Part shown: positions 47,259 through 57,736 of the stretch, in pieces
Layout of the letters: each line of letters opens with the position of its first letter
Numbering within the stretch: position 1 is the stretch's first letter
NCBI RefSeq assembly: GCF_904846685.1
Contig: NZ_CAJHBQ010000002.1
Span: forward strand, 434,001-498,000
Reading direction: 5' to 3'
DNA length: 64,000 nt
Source: Psychrobacter submarinus
GTDB taxonomy: Bacteria; Pseudomonadota; Gammaproteobacteria; Pseudomonadales; Moraxellaceae
The notes under the pieces: generated by a model
Seen by the model: only the letters and a program-made list of their open reading frames with translations
The model's database searches: none
Told to the model about the DNA's origin: nothing
Program-made: the position numbers and the translations under genes

Positions 47259-47420
47259 TTCAATTATACCTATTGCTTCGCCCTGTCGTTACAGGGCATC
47301 AGCCTGCACTGAGAGCACATTCTTATGAGATTATGAGCCTTACTATAACCATCATTATACGATTTTGACAGAGTCAATAATGATAAAAAGTACTTGCAAG
47401 CCGATTCAATTATTGATAAT

Positions 47421-47432
47421 TTGTATATACAA
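47421..47432. promoter_or_regulatory. Probable HutC operator
   Basis: TTGTATATACAA is a perfect palindrome of the TTGTAT-N-ATACAA type reported for HutC. A degenerate copy (GTACAAATATGTATAG) lies next to it at 47440-47455. It is 70 bp upstream of hutU. Confidence 0.8.
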
Positions 47433-47502
47433 CTTTTCGTACAAATATGTATAGCGTAATTATTTACTAATACCGAAACTGCTTTTTAGATAATCATAAG
47501 GA

Positions 47503-49224
47503 ATGATGATGACTACTCCATTAGCCCCTCAAGAGTCTACCTTTACTCGCCGTGATGACAGCCGTGAAATCGCTGCGCCTACTGGTAGCGAGCTGCACTG
47601 TAAAAGCTGGCTGACCGAAGCGCCGTTTCGTATGCTACAAAATAACTTACATCCCGATGTCGCCGAAAACCCAAAGAGCTTAGTCGTTTATGGCGGTATC
47701 GGCCGCGCGGCGCGCAATTGGGAGAGCTATGATCAGATATTAGAATCTCTCAAAGAACTTGAAGATAACCAAACGCTGTTGGTGCAATCTGGCAAACCGG
47801 TGGGCGTATTTCAAACTCATGAAGACGCGCCGCGCGTCTTGATTGCCAACTCAAACCTAGTACCGCGCTGGGCGACATGGGAGCACTTTAACGAACTCGA
47901 TCGTAAAGACTTATTTATGTATGGGCAGATGACAGCGGGGAGCTGGATCTACATCGGGACTCAAGGCATTGTACAGGGCACTTACGAGACCTTTGTCGAG
48001 GCAGGTCGTCAGCATTATGATGGCGACTGGAGCGGACGCTGGATCTTGACTGCTGGACTTGGCGGCATGGGCGGCGCGCAGCCGCTAGCGGCGACTTTTG
48101 CCGGCGCAACCTCCTTGAACATCGAATGCCAGCAATCAAGCATCGATTTTCGTTTGCGTACCGGTTACGTCGATAAGCAAGCGGACGATCTCGACCATGC
48201 CTACGAGCTGATCAAGCAGCACACTGCCGCAGGCGAAGCGATCTCTATCGCCCTACTCGGCAATGCCGCCGATATTTTACCCGAGATAGTTAAGCGCGCT
48301 CGTGAAGGAGACATCAAACCTGATTTGGTGACCGATCAAACCTCAGCGCATGACCTGATCAATGGTTATCTGCCAAGCGGCTGGAGCGTTGATGAGTGGA
48401 AGGCGGCGCAAGAAGACCCAAGTCAACACCAAGCTCTGACCAAAGCGGCGGCGCAGTCTTGCGCGGTGCATGTACAGGCCATGCTAGATCTACAAGCGAT
48501 GGATATTCCAGCGACTGACTACGGTAACAATATCCGCCAGGTCGCGTTTGATGAAGGCGTCAAAGATGCCTTTAATTTCCCAGGCTTTGTCCCTGCTTAT
48601 ATCCGCCCGCTGTTTTGCCAAGGTAAAGGGCCGTTTCGCTGGATCGCCTTATCAGGAGATCCTGAAGACATCTACAAAACCGATCAGAAAATCAAAGAGC
48701 TGTTCCCAGAAAACACCCACGTACATCGCTGGCTTGATATGGCAAAAGAGCGTATCCACTTTCAAGGCTTGCCGGCGCGGATCTGTTGGCTTGGTCTTGG
48801 TGAGCGTGACAAAGCGGGTCTGGCCTTTAACGAGATGGTCAAAAACGGCGAGCTCAAAGGCCCCATCGTCATCGGCCGTGACCATTTAGACACCGGTTCG
48901 GTTGCCAGCCCCAACCGTGAGACCGAAAGCATGAAAGATGGCACGGATGCGGTCTCTGATTGGGCGCTACTCAACGCTATGCTCAACGTTGCAGGCGGCG
49001 CCACTTGGGTATCGCTGCATCACGGCGGCGGCGTTGGTATGGGCTACTCACAGCACTCAGGTATGGTGATTGTCGCTGATGGTACAGATGCCGCAGCCAA
49101 ACGCTTGTCACGCGTGCTCGTCAATGACTGCGGTTCAGGCGTTATGCGTCATGCCGATGCAGGTTATGAGCTGGCGATCAAAACCGCTAAAGACTACGGC
49201 TTAAATTTGCCAATGATGAAATAA
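47503..49224 (+). CDS. hutU: Urocanate hydratase HutU
   Basis: The 573-residue protein carries the urocanase NAD site [39 protein letters not shown] and the C-terminal [17 protein letters not shown]. It converts urocanate to 4-imidazolone-5-propionate using tightly bound NAD. Three ATG codons in a row (47503, 47506, 47509) follow AAGG; the last has the best spacing. It is the first gene of the hut operon. Confidence 0.95.
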   Translation: MMMTTPLAPQESTFTRRDDSREIAAPTGSELHCKSWLTEAPFRMLQNNLHPDVAENPKSLVVYGGIGRAARNWESYDQILESLKELEDNQTLLVQSGKPVGVFQTHEDAPRVLIANSNLVPRWATWEHFNELDRKDLFMYGQMTAGSWIYIGTQGIVQGTYETFVEAGRQHYDGDWSGRWILTAGLGGMGGAQPLAATFAGATSLNIECQQSSIDFRLRTGYVDKQADDLDHAYELIKQHTAAGEAISIALLGNAADILPEIVKRAREGDIKPDLVTDQTSAHDLINGYLPSGWSVDEWKAAQEDPSQHQALTKAAAQSCAVHVQAMLDLQAMDIPATDYGNNIRQVAFDEGVKDAFNFPGFVPAYIRPLFCQGKGPFRWIALSGDPEDIYKTDQKIKELFPENTHVHRWLDMAKERIHFQGLPARICWLGLGERDKAGLAFNEMVKNGELKGPIVIGRDHLDTGSVASPNRETESMKDGTDAVSDWALLNAMLNVAGGATWVSLHHGGGVGMGYSQHSGMVIVADGTDAAAKRLSRVLVNDCGSGVMRHADAGYELAIKTAKDYGLNLPMMK

Positions 49225-49298
49225 GTAGCAGTCGACTGCCCTATAACATACTCATATTAATTGAAATTCTAAAAAACCTACTTACCAGGATAGCTTTC

Positions 49299-50861
49299 AT
49301 GACCACTATAAAGAAAATGACCCTAACGCCTCGCAAGCTTAGCTTTGCTATGCTCCGCGATATTTATGACAATCCGGTGACGCTAACCCTACCTGAGAGT
49401 GCTTACGCGGATATTGACGCCTCTCATAACAATGTCAAAACCATTATTGAGCGTGATAAGAGCGCCTACGGCATTAACACCGGCTTTGGTCTGCTTGCCA
49501 AAACCCGCATCAGTGATGACCAGCTTGAGCTGCTACAGCGTAACCTAATCATTTCTCACTCGGTAGGTACGGGTGACGCGCTACCAGAGGGCGTGGTGCG
49601 CCTGATTATGGTGATGAAAGTTGCTAGCCTAGCACAAGGTGTGTCTGGCGTACGTCGCGAGGTGGTAGATAGTTTACTTGGTTTAATCAACAATCAAATC
49701 ACCCCAAATATCCCAGCCAAAGGCTCAGTTGGTGCCTCTGGTGACTTAGCGCCACTATCACATATGACACTTGCGATGATGGGCGAAGGTGATGTGTTTG
49801 TCGCTGGTAAAAAAGTGCCAGCTGCTGATGCCCTAGCAAAGCATGGACTTGAGCCTATTACTCTTGCAGCCAAAGAAGGGCTGGCACTGATCAATGGCAC
49901 TCAAGTGTCGACCGCTTTGGCACTACGCGGTTACTTCTTAGCGCGTGACCTACTCGAGACCGCTACTATCATAGGCTCGATGTCGATCGATGCTGCTAAA
50001 GGTTCAGATGCCCCGTTCGATGCGCGTATTCATGAAGTGCGTGGTCATCATGGGCAGATTCAGATTGCTCAGGCGCATAGAAGCTTGATCGAAGGCAGCG
50101 CAATTCGTGCCTCACACGCGGGCGAGCAAGATGATCGCGTACAAGATCCCTACTGTCTGCGCTGTCAGCCGCAAGTGATGGGTGCTTGCTTGGACATTAT
50201 CAATCAAGCCGGGCAAACGCTACTTATCGAAGCCAATGCAGTGACTGATAATCCGCTGATTTTCAATAATGAAGATGGCCCCGTGGCAATCTCTGGCGGT
50301 AATTTCCATGCCGAGCCGGTGGCTTTTGCCGCTGATATCTTGGCATTAGCGATCGCTGAGATCGGCTCGATGTCAGAGCGCAGAGTTGCCCTACTGATCG
50401 ATGCGACTTTATCCGCAGGCTTGCCGCCATTCTTGGTTGAGAACGCGGGAGTCAATTCAGGCTTTATGATTGCTCATGTCACTGCCGCAGCGCTAGCTTC
50501 AGAAAACAAATCTATCGCCCATCCTGGTAGCGTCGATAGCATCCCAACATCTGCTAACCAAGAAGATCATGTATCGATGGCAACGTATGCAGCGCGCCGA
50601 CTATATGAGATGGTACAAAACACATCGACCATTGTCGGTATAGAGCTGCTGGCTGCCGGACAAGGTATCGATTTTCGACAAGGTCTTGATACCTCAAAGC
50701 CCCTGCAAACCGCTCATAACAGCTTGCGTGATAAAGTGAGCTTTTATGATAAAGACCGCTATCTTGCGCCTGATATTGAAGCGGCCAAACAGCTGGTATT
50801 AAGTGGTGAGCTCACGCGCCACTGGCAAGATTTGCGCGCAGACTGGTATCTATCAAAGTAG
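49299..50861 (+). CDS. hutH: Histidine ammonia-lyase HutH
   Basis: The 520-residue enzyme contains the Ala-Ser-Gly triad that forms the MIO cofactor in [14 protein letters not shown], and [20 protein letters not shown] and NQEDHVSMA. It removes ammonia from histidine to give urocanate. It begins 74 bp after hutU with AGGA upstream of the start. Confidence 0.96.
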   Translation: MTTIKKMTLTPRKLSFAMLRDIYDNPVTLTLPESAYADIDASHNNVKTIIERDKSAYGINTGFGLLAKTRISDDQLELLQRNLIISHSVGTGDALPEGVVRLIMVMKVASLAQGVSGVRREVVDSLLGLINNQITPNIPAKGSVGASGDLAPLSHMTLAMMGEGDVFVAGKKVPAADALAKHGLEPITLAAKEGLALINGTQVSTALALRGYFLARDLLETATIIGSMSIDAAKGSDAPFDARIHEVRGHHGQIQIAQAHRSLIEGSAIRASHAGEQDDRVQDPYCLRCQPQVMGACLDIINQAGQTLLIEANAVTDNPLIFNNEDGPVAISGGNFHAEPVAFAADILALAIAEIGSMSERRVALLIDATLSAGLPPFLVENAGVNSGFMIAHVTAAALASENKSIAHPGSVDSIPTSANQEDHVSMATYAARRLYEMVQNTSTIVGIELLAAGQGIDFRQGLDTSKPLQTAHNSLRDKVSFYDKDRYLAPDIEAAKQLVLSGELTRHWQDLRADWYLSK

Positions 50862-50892
50862 CGCCTTGTATTAGCAGCGCCTTGTATTAATA
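50861..50892. repeat. Two tandem copies of a 16-bp unit after hutH
   Basis: GCGCCTTGTATTAGCA and GCGCCTTGTATTAATA follow each other directly after the hutH stop. Confidence 0.8.
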
Positions 50893-50915
50893 GAGCATTG
50901 TAAAGGAGCCCGATC

Positions 50916-51968
50916 ATGCCAGCCATCATGGTACAGCATACAAAAGCGGATATGAGTCTGTGGACAGGCCGCGTTGAGCCATTCGAGACACAGCGCGCCC
51001 GCTATTGGTATCAGCTTGCTCAGCCCTATGATTTTGATAAAGCAGGTCAGCGCGTTGGCTTAGTAGGCTTTGCTTGCGATCAAGGCGTGCGCCGCAATCA
51101 AGGTCGCATTGGCGCACGGGCTGCACCGCCACTACTAAAAAGCACTTTTGCTAGTCTCCCTGTTATCAAAGAGATTCAAGACAGCTTTGAGGGTAAGCTG
51201 ACAACTTTAATGGCTGATGCCGGCGACATCGAGTGTGAGGACAATGATGAGTTTGCTGAACAAATCTTGGAGGAGGCGCAGCAGCGCTATGCTGATGTCA
51301 TTACAAGTGTGATTAAACAAGGCAGCCTAGCGATCGGGCTTGGCGGTGGTCATGCCATAGCTTATGGTAGCTTTTTGGGTCTATGGCAGGCGCTGCAAAT
51401 AAAGCATAATAATCAAGATCAGATAAAGGCTCAAGCGATGCCTACTATTGGTATTATTAATTTTGACGCGCACCTTGATATTCGTGCCTCTGATGTTGCC
51501 ACATCCGGTACGCCTTTTCGGCAAATTGCTGAGCATCTACAAGCCTTTAATCAGCCTTTTCATTACTGTTGCATTGGCGTCAGTCGTCTATCAAACACTG
51601 CTGCCCTATTTGATCGCGCCGATGATTTAGGCGTGCAAATCATTAGCGATGAAGACTGTAATCATAAAAAATGGAAAAAGCTAGCGTCGCAAATCACTCA
51701 CTTTATCGAGCAAGTGGACATTATCTATCTTACGATTGATATGGATTGTATGCCAGCAAGCGTGGTGCCTGGTGTTAGCGCTCCGGCAGCTTATGGTATC
51801 AATTTGGGTTTTGTGGAGCGCGCGGTCAAACTCATCATGGACTCAGGCAAAGTTAAAATAGCAGATATTGCCGAGATTAATCCCACTTATGATATTGACA
51901 ACCGCAGTTGTAAGGTGGCGGCGCGTCTATTATCTACCATCGTTGAGCGCTACTTACTGACTATATAA
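50916..51968 (+). CDS. hutG: Formimidoylglutamase HutG (arginase family)
   Basis: The 350-residue protein shows the arginase-fold metal motifs GGGHAIAYGSF, NFDAHLDIR and DMDCMPASVVPGVSAP. In hut operons this enzyme hydrolyses formimidoylglutamate to glutamate and formamide, so no HutF step is needed. AAGGAG precedes the start. Confidence 0.94.
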   Translation: MPAIMVQHTKADMSLWTGRVEPFETQRARYWYQLAQPYDFDKAGQRVGLVGFACDQGVRRNQGRIGARAAPPLLKSTFASLPVIKEIQDSFEGKLTTLMADAGDIECEDNDEFAEQILEEAQQRYADVITSVIKQGSLAIGLGGGHAIAYGSFLGLWQALQIKHNNQDQIKAQAMPTIGIINFDAHLDIRASDVATSGTPFRQIAEHLQAFNQPFHYCCIGVSRLSNTAALFDRADDLGVQIISDEDCNHKKWKKLASQITHFIEQVDIIYLTIDMDCMPASVVPGVSAPAAYGINLGFVERAVKLIMDSGKVKIADIAEINPTYDIDNRSCKVAARLLSTIVERYLLTI

Positions 51969-52002
51969 TTTAATAAAACCTGAATAATTTAATAAAACCT
52001 GA
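51965..52002. repeat. Two tandem copies of a 19-bp unit overlapping the hutG stop
   Basis: ATAATTTAATAAAACCTGA occurs twice without change, the first copy overlapping the hutG stop codon. Confidence 0.85.
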
Positions 52003-52091
52003 GTTAAATAGTGCATGAAATGCACTCTACCCCGTTTCGATTGAAAACTATAAACGCGCTAGCTTTCACCTAAAATAAGCAGGAGCATATT

Positions 52092-53387
52092 ATGACCAAC
52101 TCTACCAAACAGATCAATAATGATAACGCTATGACATCGTTTGACAGCCTTATTATAAATGCCAATCTCGCGACTTTTTCGGCTGAGTATGGCTTTGATA
52201 TAAGTGCAGATAATAACAGTCATAATATGCCCTACGGTCAGCTAGAAAATGCCGCTATCGGTATTAACAATGGCAAAATTGCTTGGATAGGCGCTCAAAA
52301 TGAGATATCAAGCTTTTTATCTAGCTATCAAAACCAGCAGATTACTGATGCTAAGGGCAACTGGATAACGCCAGGTCTCGTTGATTGTCATACTCATCTG
52401 GTATATGCCGGTAACCGCAGCAACGAGTTTGAAGCGCGCCTACATGGTGCCAGCTATCAAGATATCGCCGAGCAAGGCGGCGGTATCGTCTCAACAGTGA
52501 GATCTACCCGCGCGGCTAGTATTGATGAGCTATTCGCGCAAAGTGAGAAGCGGCTACTTGCACTCATGCGCGAGGGCGTGACTAGTATCGAGATCAAGTC
52601 CGGCTATGGTTTAGATTTGGAGACTGAGCGTAAAATGCTCACCGTCGCCCGTCAGCTTAGCGAAAAACATCATATCGATGTCAGCACCAGCTATCTTGCC
52701 GCCCACGCCTTGCCTCCAGAGTATACAGACCGCGCTGATGAATATATCGAGCAAGTGTGTGAGTGGTTGCCTATCTTGCATCGTGAGGGCTTAGTCGATG
52801 CTGTCGATGGCTTTTGTGAAGGGATAGCTTTTAGTAGTGAGCAAATCAGAAAGGTTTTTGGAGTGGCGCGCGCGCTTGAATTGCCGGTCAAGCTGCATTC
52901 AGAGCAGCTCTCTAATATTGGCGCGAGTGCACTGGTCGCTGATTATCAAGGACTATCTAGTGATCACTTAGAGCATTTATCAGAGGACGATATCAAGAAG
53001 ATGGCCGCAAGCGACACCGTCGCAGTATTATTACCCGGCGCATTTTATACGTTACGTGATACTAAGCTGCCACCGATAGAGACTTTGCGTCAGCACAAGG
53101 TTTCAATGGCTATCTCCACCGATTGCAACCCTGGCACCTCACCCCTAACTTCTTTGCTGCTCGCGATGAATATGGGCTGTACGTTGTTTTACTTAACGCC
53201 AGAAGAGGTGCTCGCAGGAGCTACGGTTCATGCGGCCAAGGCACTAGGATTAAACAACAAGGGCAGAATCGCTGTCGGCTGCGATGCAGACTTAGTACTG
53301 TGGGACATCGCCCGCCCTGCTGATCTGGCTTATCAGATCGGGCTCAATCCTATCTTAGGAACGATGTATCAAGGTCAATGGCGCTAA
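52092..53387 (+). CDS. hutI: Imidazolonepropionase HutI
   Basis: The 431-residue amidohydrolase has VDCHTHLVYAGNR with metal and substrate residues, IKSGYGLDLETERKML, LHSEQLSNIGA and STDCNPGTSPL with the metal aspartate. It opens imidazolonepropionate to formimidoylglutamate. AGGAG precedes the start. The N terminus is about 20 residues longer than usual, and a later in-frame ATG at 52131 is possible. It is the last gene of hutUHGI; no histidine transporter gene lies in the operon. Confidence 0.94.
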   Translation: MTNSTKQINNDNAMTSFDSLIINANLATFSAEYGFDISADNNSHNMPYGQLENAAIGINNGKIAWIGAQNEISSFLSSYQNQQITDAKGNWITPGLVDCHTHLVYAGNRSNEFEARLHGASYQDIAEQGGGIVSTVRSTRAASIDELFAQSEKRLLALMREGVTSIEIKSGYGLDLETERKMLTVARQLSEKHHIDVSTSYLAAHALPPEYTDRADEYIEQVCEWLPILHREGLVDAVDGFCEGIAFSSEQIRKVFGVARALELPVKLHSEQLSNIGASALVADYQGLSSDHLEHLSEDDIKKMAASDTVAVLLPGAFYTLRDTKLPPIETLRQHKVSMAISTDCNPGTSPLTSLLLAMNMGCTLFYLTPEEVLAGATVHAAKALGLNNKGRIAVGCDADLVLWDIARPADLAYQIGLNPILGTMYQGQWR

Positions 53388-53431
53388 TTTATAACCATAA
53401 GACTTATGACTTAGGTCTTGTTGAATATAAT

Positions 53432-53469
53432 AACCGCTTGACGCTATCGTTAAATAGCGCCAAGGGGTT
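53432..53469. terminator. Terminator between hutI and the lipoprotein gene
   Basis: AACCGCTTGACGCTAT (53432-53447) pairs with ATAGCGCCAAGGGGTT (53454-53469) with two mismatches. It lies between convergent genes and probably works for both. Confidence 0.72.
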
Positions 53470-53499
53470 TAGTTTATACTTAGAGTTTAGCTAAAACCG

Positions 53500-55365
53500 C
53501 TACTCTGCAACCTCTTCCTCAACAGCTTCTAGGTTCGTCTGTTGATACTGTGCTGGCTTTACGATTCCACTGTACATGGTCTTGGCCATAGGCAAAGTGC
53601 TATAGAGCATTTTCCCAATTGCAGTACCATTGCCTTCTTCATAATACTGCATCAGTTCACGCCCGTACTTCCTGATATCGATACTATTACTAGCATTGGG
53701 GATTTGTTTATCCGCTGGCAAGTTTGGGAACGCTATAGCTGAGGAGACAGGCATATATTGCTGCAGAACATCGATTGTCAGCCCTTTATTGACTTTTTGT
53801 GAGTCTGCATATTGGCTACGCTGATGCTGCCATTGTATCTGCCCGCGTGGGCTCAAACCATATAGCGTTTGAATCATTGGCTGCTGGTTTGCAACTTTAT
53901 TATTCATCGCTTCATTATCAGAACGCGCTGCGCCTTCGAATACGTCATTGACGATACTATCTGCTTGTCGATCGGTGACGTTTTTCATCAAGGATAAAGC
54001 TTGCTGCACGAGTACTTTGCTAGTGAGCTTAGTCGCATCAGGGCGAGGAGCGCTTGGCTCATAAGCCTTGGCTTCTTTTATAAGCTCAGGATACTGATTA
54101 GTCATCCGCTCATAAAAGATACTGACGTAATCTTTATAAAACTGCTCATAGCTCTCAGCACTTTGTACGCGGCGGATGACTTGCGGCGTTTGCTGCATAG
54201 TATTTAGCTGCGGCGTAGGCAGTTTGGGCGATAGAGTCGCTAAAGTCGTCGGCGCAATATAGTCAAACTGACTCTCGGGCGCCGCTTCATAAGTGCGGTC
54301 TAAGGCTTCAAAGTGCGCCTTAATCACTGACTTACCGAAGCCTTTGGGCAAGCTACCATCATCAAGCGCTAAGCGTAGCCATTTGTTTTGCCACTGAGTG
54401 CCAAGCTTATCATCGGCAAATTCAGAGGTCAGTAGTGCAAAGTTATCAGCCCATAGATAGATATTACCGGTCTTAAAATCGACATAGATAGGCTGACTAA
54501 TAGTAGTACGATTATTACGCGCATGATACTGAGCGCTCATCAGCATCGTAAACCTGCCAGCTAGCGGCTGATAAACGCCTTGCGCATTGATGGATAAAGG
54601 CTTGAGCAAATACGCGTCAAGCAATTGCGCTTTTTTAATATCGAGTGGCGTTGATTTATCCTCATAGTTATCAAATAGCTGCTGATAATAAGGGCTTACC
54701 GCCTGTGAAGTACTTCCATTCTGTTTTTCATTAAGAGGATTGCCCTTTATCGTACTGGTTTCAAGGATAGTGGCGCCCTCTTGCCCTTCCGCTTCGATAG
54801 CTAACGGTTCACTGACTTCGACTATAGCTTCATTCTCGTCACTGTCATAGTCATCATAATAGTCATCATAGCTATCATAATAGTCATCAGCTCTCTTAGC
54901 CTGCCAAGCTTGATAAGCGTCCCTACACGCTAAATATTTGTTTTTAAGTGCGCTGCGCTGTACCTTATACTGCGGTGCGGACAGCTCTAAGTTTTGCGCT
55001 TGTGCTTGGGCAATCAAATCTGCATAGGCCTGATCATGGGTCTCTTCACAATACCTGGCGGCAGTCTCTGCGGCGACTAGTTGCATTTGGTCTACATTGG
55101 TAAACTGCTGCTCATTGCTGATCTCAATGTTGCTATGGTAACTAAACGAGCTACGGCGCTGTTTTTTTAGAGCGCTCTCTAAGCTTGTTTTTGCCGCGTT
55201 TTGACTGGCGGCAACATTAGTCACACTGCTTGGGTTGGTACTCATAGACTGGCAACCCGTTAGCGCTACACTACCGACCAACAAGGCGCTACTGACTAGC
55301 GAGCGCTTAGCCATAATGGTATTTGTAGCTACAGATAACGCTACTGGCTTGATTTGAGTTTTCAT
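53500..55365 (-). CDS. Large lipoprotein of unknown function with a Tyr/Asp-rich tract
   Basis: The 621-residue protein has a lipoprotein signal (VGSVALTGCQ, cysteine near residue 38). Then come a helical region with AARYCEETHDQAYADLI and KNKYLACRDAYQAWQAK, a low-complexity acidic tract of Tyr and Asp (residues about 160-176), and a long globular part with IYVDFKTGNIYLWADNFALL. No family was recognised. The Cys pair flanking the helical region resembles small periplasmic helical domains. It would sit on the outer or inner membrane, facing the periplasm. A second gene of the same plan lies 51 bp upstream, so the two likely form an operon. AAGGAT precedes the start. Confidence 0.8.
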   Translation of the reverse strand: MKTQIKPVALSVATNTIMAKRSLVSSALLVGSVALTGCQSMSTNPSSVTNVAASQNAAKTSLESALKKQRRSSFSYHSNIEISNEQQFTNVDQMQLVAAETAARYCEETHDQAYADLIAQAQAQNLELSAPQYKVQRSALKNKYLACRDAYQAWQAKRADDYYDSYDDYYDDYDSDENEAIVEVSEPLAIEAEGQEGATILETSTIKGNPLNEKQNGSTSQAVSPYYQQLFDNYEDKSTPLDIKKAQLLDAYLLKPLSINAQGVYQPLAGRFTMLMSAQYHARNNRTTISQPIYVDFKTGNIYLWADNFALLTSEFADDKLGTQWQNKWLRLALDDGSLPKGFGKSVIKAHFEALDRTYEAAPESQFDYIAPTTLATLSPKLPTPQLNTMQQTPQVIRRVQSAESYEQFYKDYVSIFYERMTNQYPELIKEAKAYEPSAPRPDATKLTSKVLVQQALSLMKNVTDRQADSIVNDVFEGAARSDNEAMNNKVANQQPMIQTLYGLSPRGQIQWQHQRSQYADSQKVNKGLTIDVLQQYMPVSSAIAFPNLPADKQIPNASNSIDIRKYGRELMQYYEEGNGTAIGKMLYSTLPMAKTMYSGIVKPAQYQQTNLEAVEEEVAE

Positions 55366-55416
55366 TTTTTATCCTTAAAAAGCTTAATACTAATTTTAAA
55401 TTAGTTATATCCTTTA

Positions 55417-57387
55417 TTAATCTGCGCTATTAGTAGCGTTATCCATGTCGTTGTCATCGTCAGCACTTTCATAGCCATTTTCGTATGCATCTTCATAAGC
55501 GTAGTCATAACGTGCGTAGCGAGCCTGCTCTAATCTTTGTTTTTGTTGATGTTGCTCGGCAAGCCAAGCGTTGCCATCAAGTGCGGGCTGCGAGTTTGCG
55601 CCAAATGTTTGCGTCAGTAGTGGAGTTAATGGACTACTCTCAAAGCTGCGGCGATCATAGCGTACTTGGTTCAATACAGTCGTGTTTGAGCCCATCAAGT
55701 CGCCACCGAAATTGATCCGTTGCTGCTTAGCCAGTAACTCATCTGAGCTATCAAGGTAGTAGTAATTCACTTGATTAAAGGAGATAGGGAAGATCGCTTC
55801 TACCAGCTGCAATAAGGCACCGACATCAGCGCTTTGATAGCCCTTATTGTAGAGCTGTATTTTATCTATTGCCTTTTTTAGCATAGCGTTATCTGGGTAC
55901 TGAACAGGATTAGCGTCGACATATTGTTGTAGCGACTGGCTCATATATTTGAGCATTTTGCCGATGATCTCGCCTGTTTGCTTGCTACCAAAGTTAACTT
56001 TGACTGCTCGCGCGGCGCCCACTTGTTTTGCAAATTCATCTTCTCGAATATCAACGGCGCTGAAGTGTTCGGGCGCCAACTCTGCCATGCTTGCCTGCAT
56101 AGCATTGATAGCAGCGTCATAGATGACTGCAGTTGGCACTTGAGAAGTGATAGCCTCAGGTAAACCAAAGTCCACCGTATGCGCTGTCATCTGCGTTGGC
56201 GTATCCTCAGGATTGGCTAAAGCCACTAGCGGCATGATAAGCGCTGGATCTAAGGTGACTTTACTGGTATTGAAATCTAAAGCTAACGGCAACTGCACCG
56301 ATGAGCTGATAGTAGGTGCAGCGTAATCGTAGCTGTAGACGCTCTTAAACTGGCGCTGTTTTGGTAGATATTGACTAACGCTATTAAAGGTCAAATATTT
56401 ATACTGATAAGCGTTGGTAGCTGCGACTTGCTCGGGGGTTTTATGCAGCATATCTAAAACCATACTGATAGCGCCAGGAGTGGAGGATTTGACCGGATTG
56501 GCTGCAGGGTTGGTTGGTTTAACCTTCTCGCTTTGTTTGGCCGCTTGCAGTGCTTCAAAATCTGCCAACCACTGTTTTGGATTGTTACTGGCTATACGCG
56601 CGCGCAAGCTAGTATCGCGGCTGCCATTGTTATAACCCTCTGCGGTTTCACCGTAGTAATCATAGCCGCTGCGATCATAACCGTATTCGTCATAACCATC
56701 GATATCGTAGCCATCGCTATCATACTCATAACCATCCACTTCATAAGCGACTTCAAAGTCAGCCGCTGCGCTCACTGCATCTGCAGCGGTTTCGTTATGG
56801 CTTTCATAGTCGTTATAGTTATTATAGTCATCATAGTCATAATCGCTATGATTTTCGTAATCATCATTCTCTTGCGCTTCGCGATGGCCGTAGACTTCAA
56901 GAATCGTTCTGAGTAACCCTGTCGAGCCAGCATCGATACTATCGGCATCGATAAAAGGCACGGCATTATAGTTAGCCTGTGCCACCGCGACATGCTCAGT
57001 CGCTAAATGTTGACGAATAGCACTTATTAAATGACGTTTGGCTTGGCTATCACTATTAGGGAAGCGGGTTTGATCGAAGAGCTGCTCATAACGCTCGTCG
57101 TGCGCTTGTAGGCTTTGATTAAAAGCTTCACTTTGTGCTTGCATAACCGCAGGGTCGACAACGCTAAAATCGATGAGCGCAGCGGAGCTGTGATTAGAGC
57201 TATCTAACGACTTATTAGACTGACAACCGCTCATAACCGCAGAGCTACTCGCTAATAGTAACGTATAACTGGCGCGCGATAGCCATTTGCGTTTGGTACG
57301 CTGCGGATGCGCCATCGGCATAGAAATTGGCATCAACTTTAGCATTGAAAGTGAATATGGTGATTTCTTGTGATGAATAACTGACAT
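55417..57387 (-). CDS. Second large lipoprotein with long Tyr/Asp/Gly-rich tract
   Basis: The 656-residue protein has an unusually long leader before its lipobox (AVMSGCQS, cysteine near residue 55); an internal start at MPMAHPQRTKRKW is possible. Between about residues 170 and 245 there is an acidic, tyrosine-rich repeat with DYDDYNNYNDYE and GYDIDGYDEYGYDRSGYDYYG. The C terminus returns to the theme (YDYAYEDAYENGYESADDD). The globular part contains LPLALDFNTSKVTLDPALI, similar in pattern to PIYVDFKTGNIYLWADN of the next gene, which suggests distant paralogy. Function is unknown; such tracts suggest cation binding or surface exposure, as inference only. Confidence 0.78.
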   Translation of the reverse strand: MSVIHHKKSPYSLSMLKLMPISMPMAHPQRTKRKWLSRASYTLLLASSSAVMSGCQSNKSLDSSNHSSAALIDFSVVDPAVMQAQSEAFNQSLQAHDERYEQLFDQTRFPNSDSQAKRHLISAIRQHLATEHVAVAQANYNAVPFIDADSIDAGSTGLLRTILEVYGHREAQENDDYENHSDYDYDDYNNYNDYESHNETAADAVSAAADFEVAYEVDGYEYDSDGYDIDGYDEYGYDRSGYDYYGETAEGYNNGSRDTSLRARIASNNPKQWLADFEALQAAKQSEKVKPTNPAANPVKSSTPGAISMVLDMLHKTPEQVAATNAYQYKYLTFNSVSQYLPKQRQFKSVYSYDYAAPTISSSVQLPLALDFNTSKVTLDPALIMPLVALANPEDTPTQMTAHTVDFGLPEAITSQVPTAVIYDAAINAMQASMAELAPEHFSAVDIREDEFAKQVGAARAVKVNFGSKQTGEIIGKMLKYMSQSLQQYVDANPVQYPDNAMLKKAIDKIQLYNKGYQSADVGALLQLVEAIFPISFNQVNYYYLDSSDELLAKQQRINFGGDLMGSNTTVLNQVRYDRRSFESSPLTPLLTQTFGANSQPALDGNAWLAEQHQQKQRLEQARYARYDYAYEDAYENGYESADDDNDMDNATNSAD

Positions 57388-57736
57388 AAAAATCCCTTTT
57401 TTTGTTTTAAGTTATCTAGTGCTATACAGGGTTGCTACCATTTGCTTCGGTTAATTTAGCTCCATTGTAGTTGCTTGATACAATAAACGTTACGATTGAG
57501 CAACATATCAGCAAGTTTAAGGGATATTACGAAAAAAAGGAGATATTTATTCAAAAAAATATTAGGGACACGCCCTAATTCTGTTCATACAAAAATTGGC
57601 TAAATAATCCCTAGAACTAATGTTTGATTTTATTTATCTTAACGCTTTATAGTTGTGGTAGGATTTGTTAGTACTTTTACATCTGCGCTTATTGGTCAGT
57701 TGTCATTTTATCACTCGTATCTGAACCTTATTGACT
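57388..57736. other. Divergent control region with a single inverted-repeat end
   Basis: No gene. The promoter of the lipoprotein pair (minus) and of the three-domain gene (plus) must lie here. ATTAGGGACACGCCCTAAT at 57561-57579 matches the right end of the element at 46171-46344. Confidence 0.5.
57561..57579. mobile_element. Solo end of the TAGGGACACGCCCTA-type element
   Basis: ATTAGGGACACGCCCTAAT contains the 15-base end found at 46330-46344 of the 174-bp element. No partner end is seen within several hundred bases, so it is a remnant or a chance-conserved site. Confidence 0.6.

Noticed and set aside
56533-56916. 127-codon hydrophobic frame on the + strand that looks like a membrane protein
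   Set aside because: It is the complement of the Tyr/Asp-rich codons of the lipoprotein gene, which read as Ile/Val on the other strand. It has no ribosome site.
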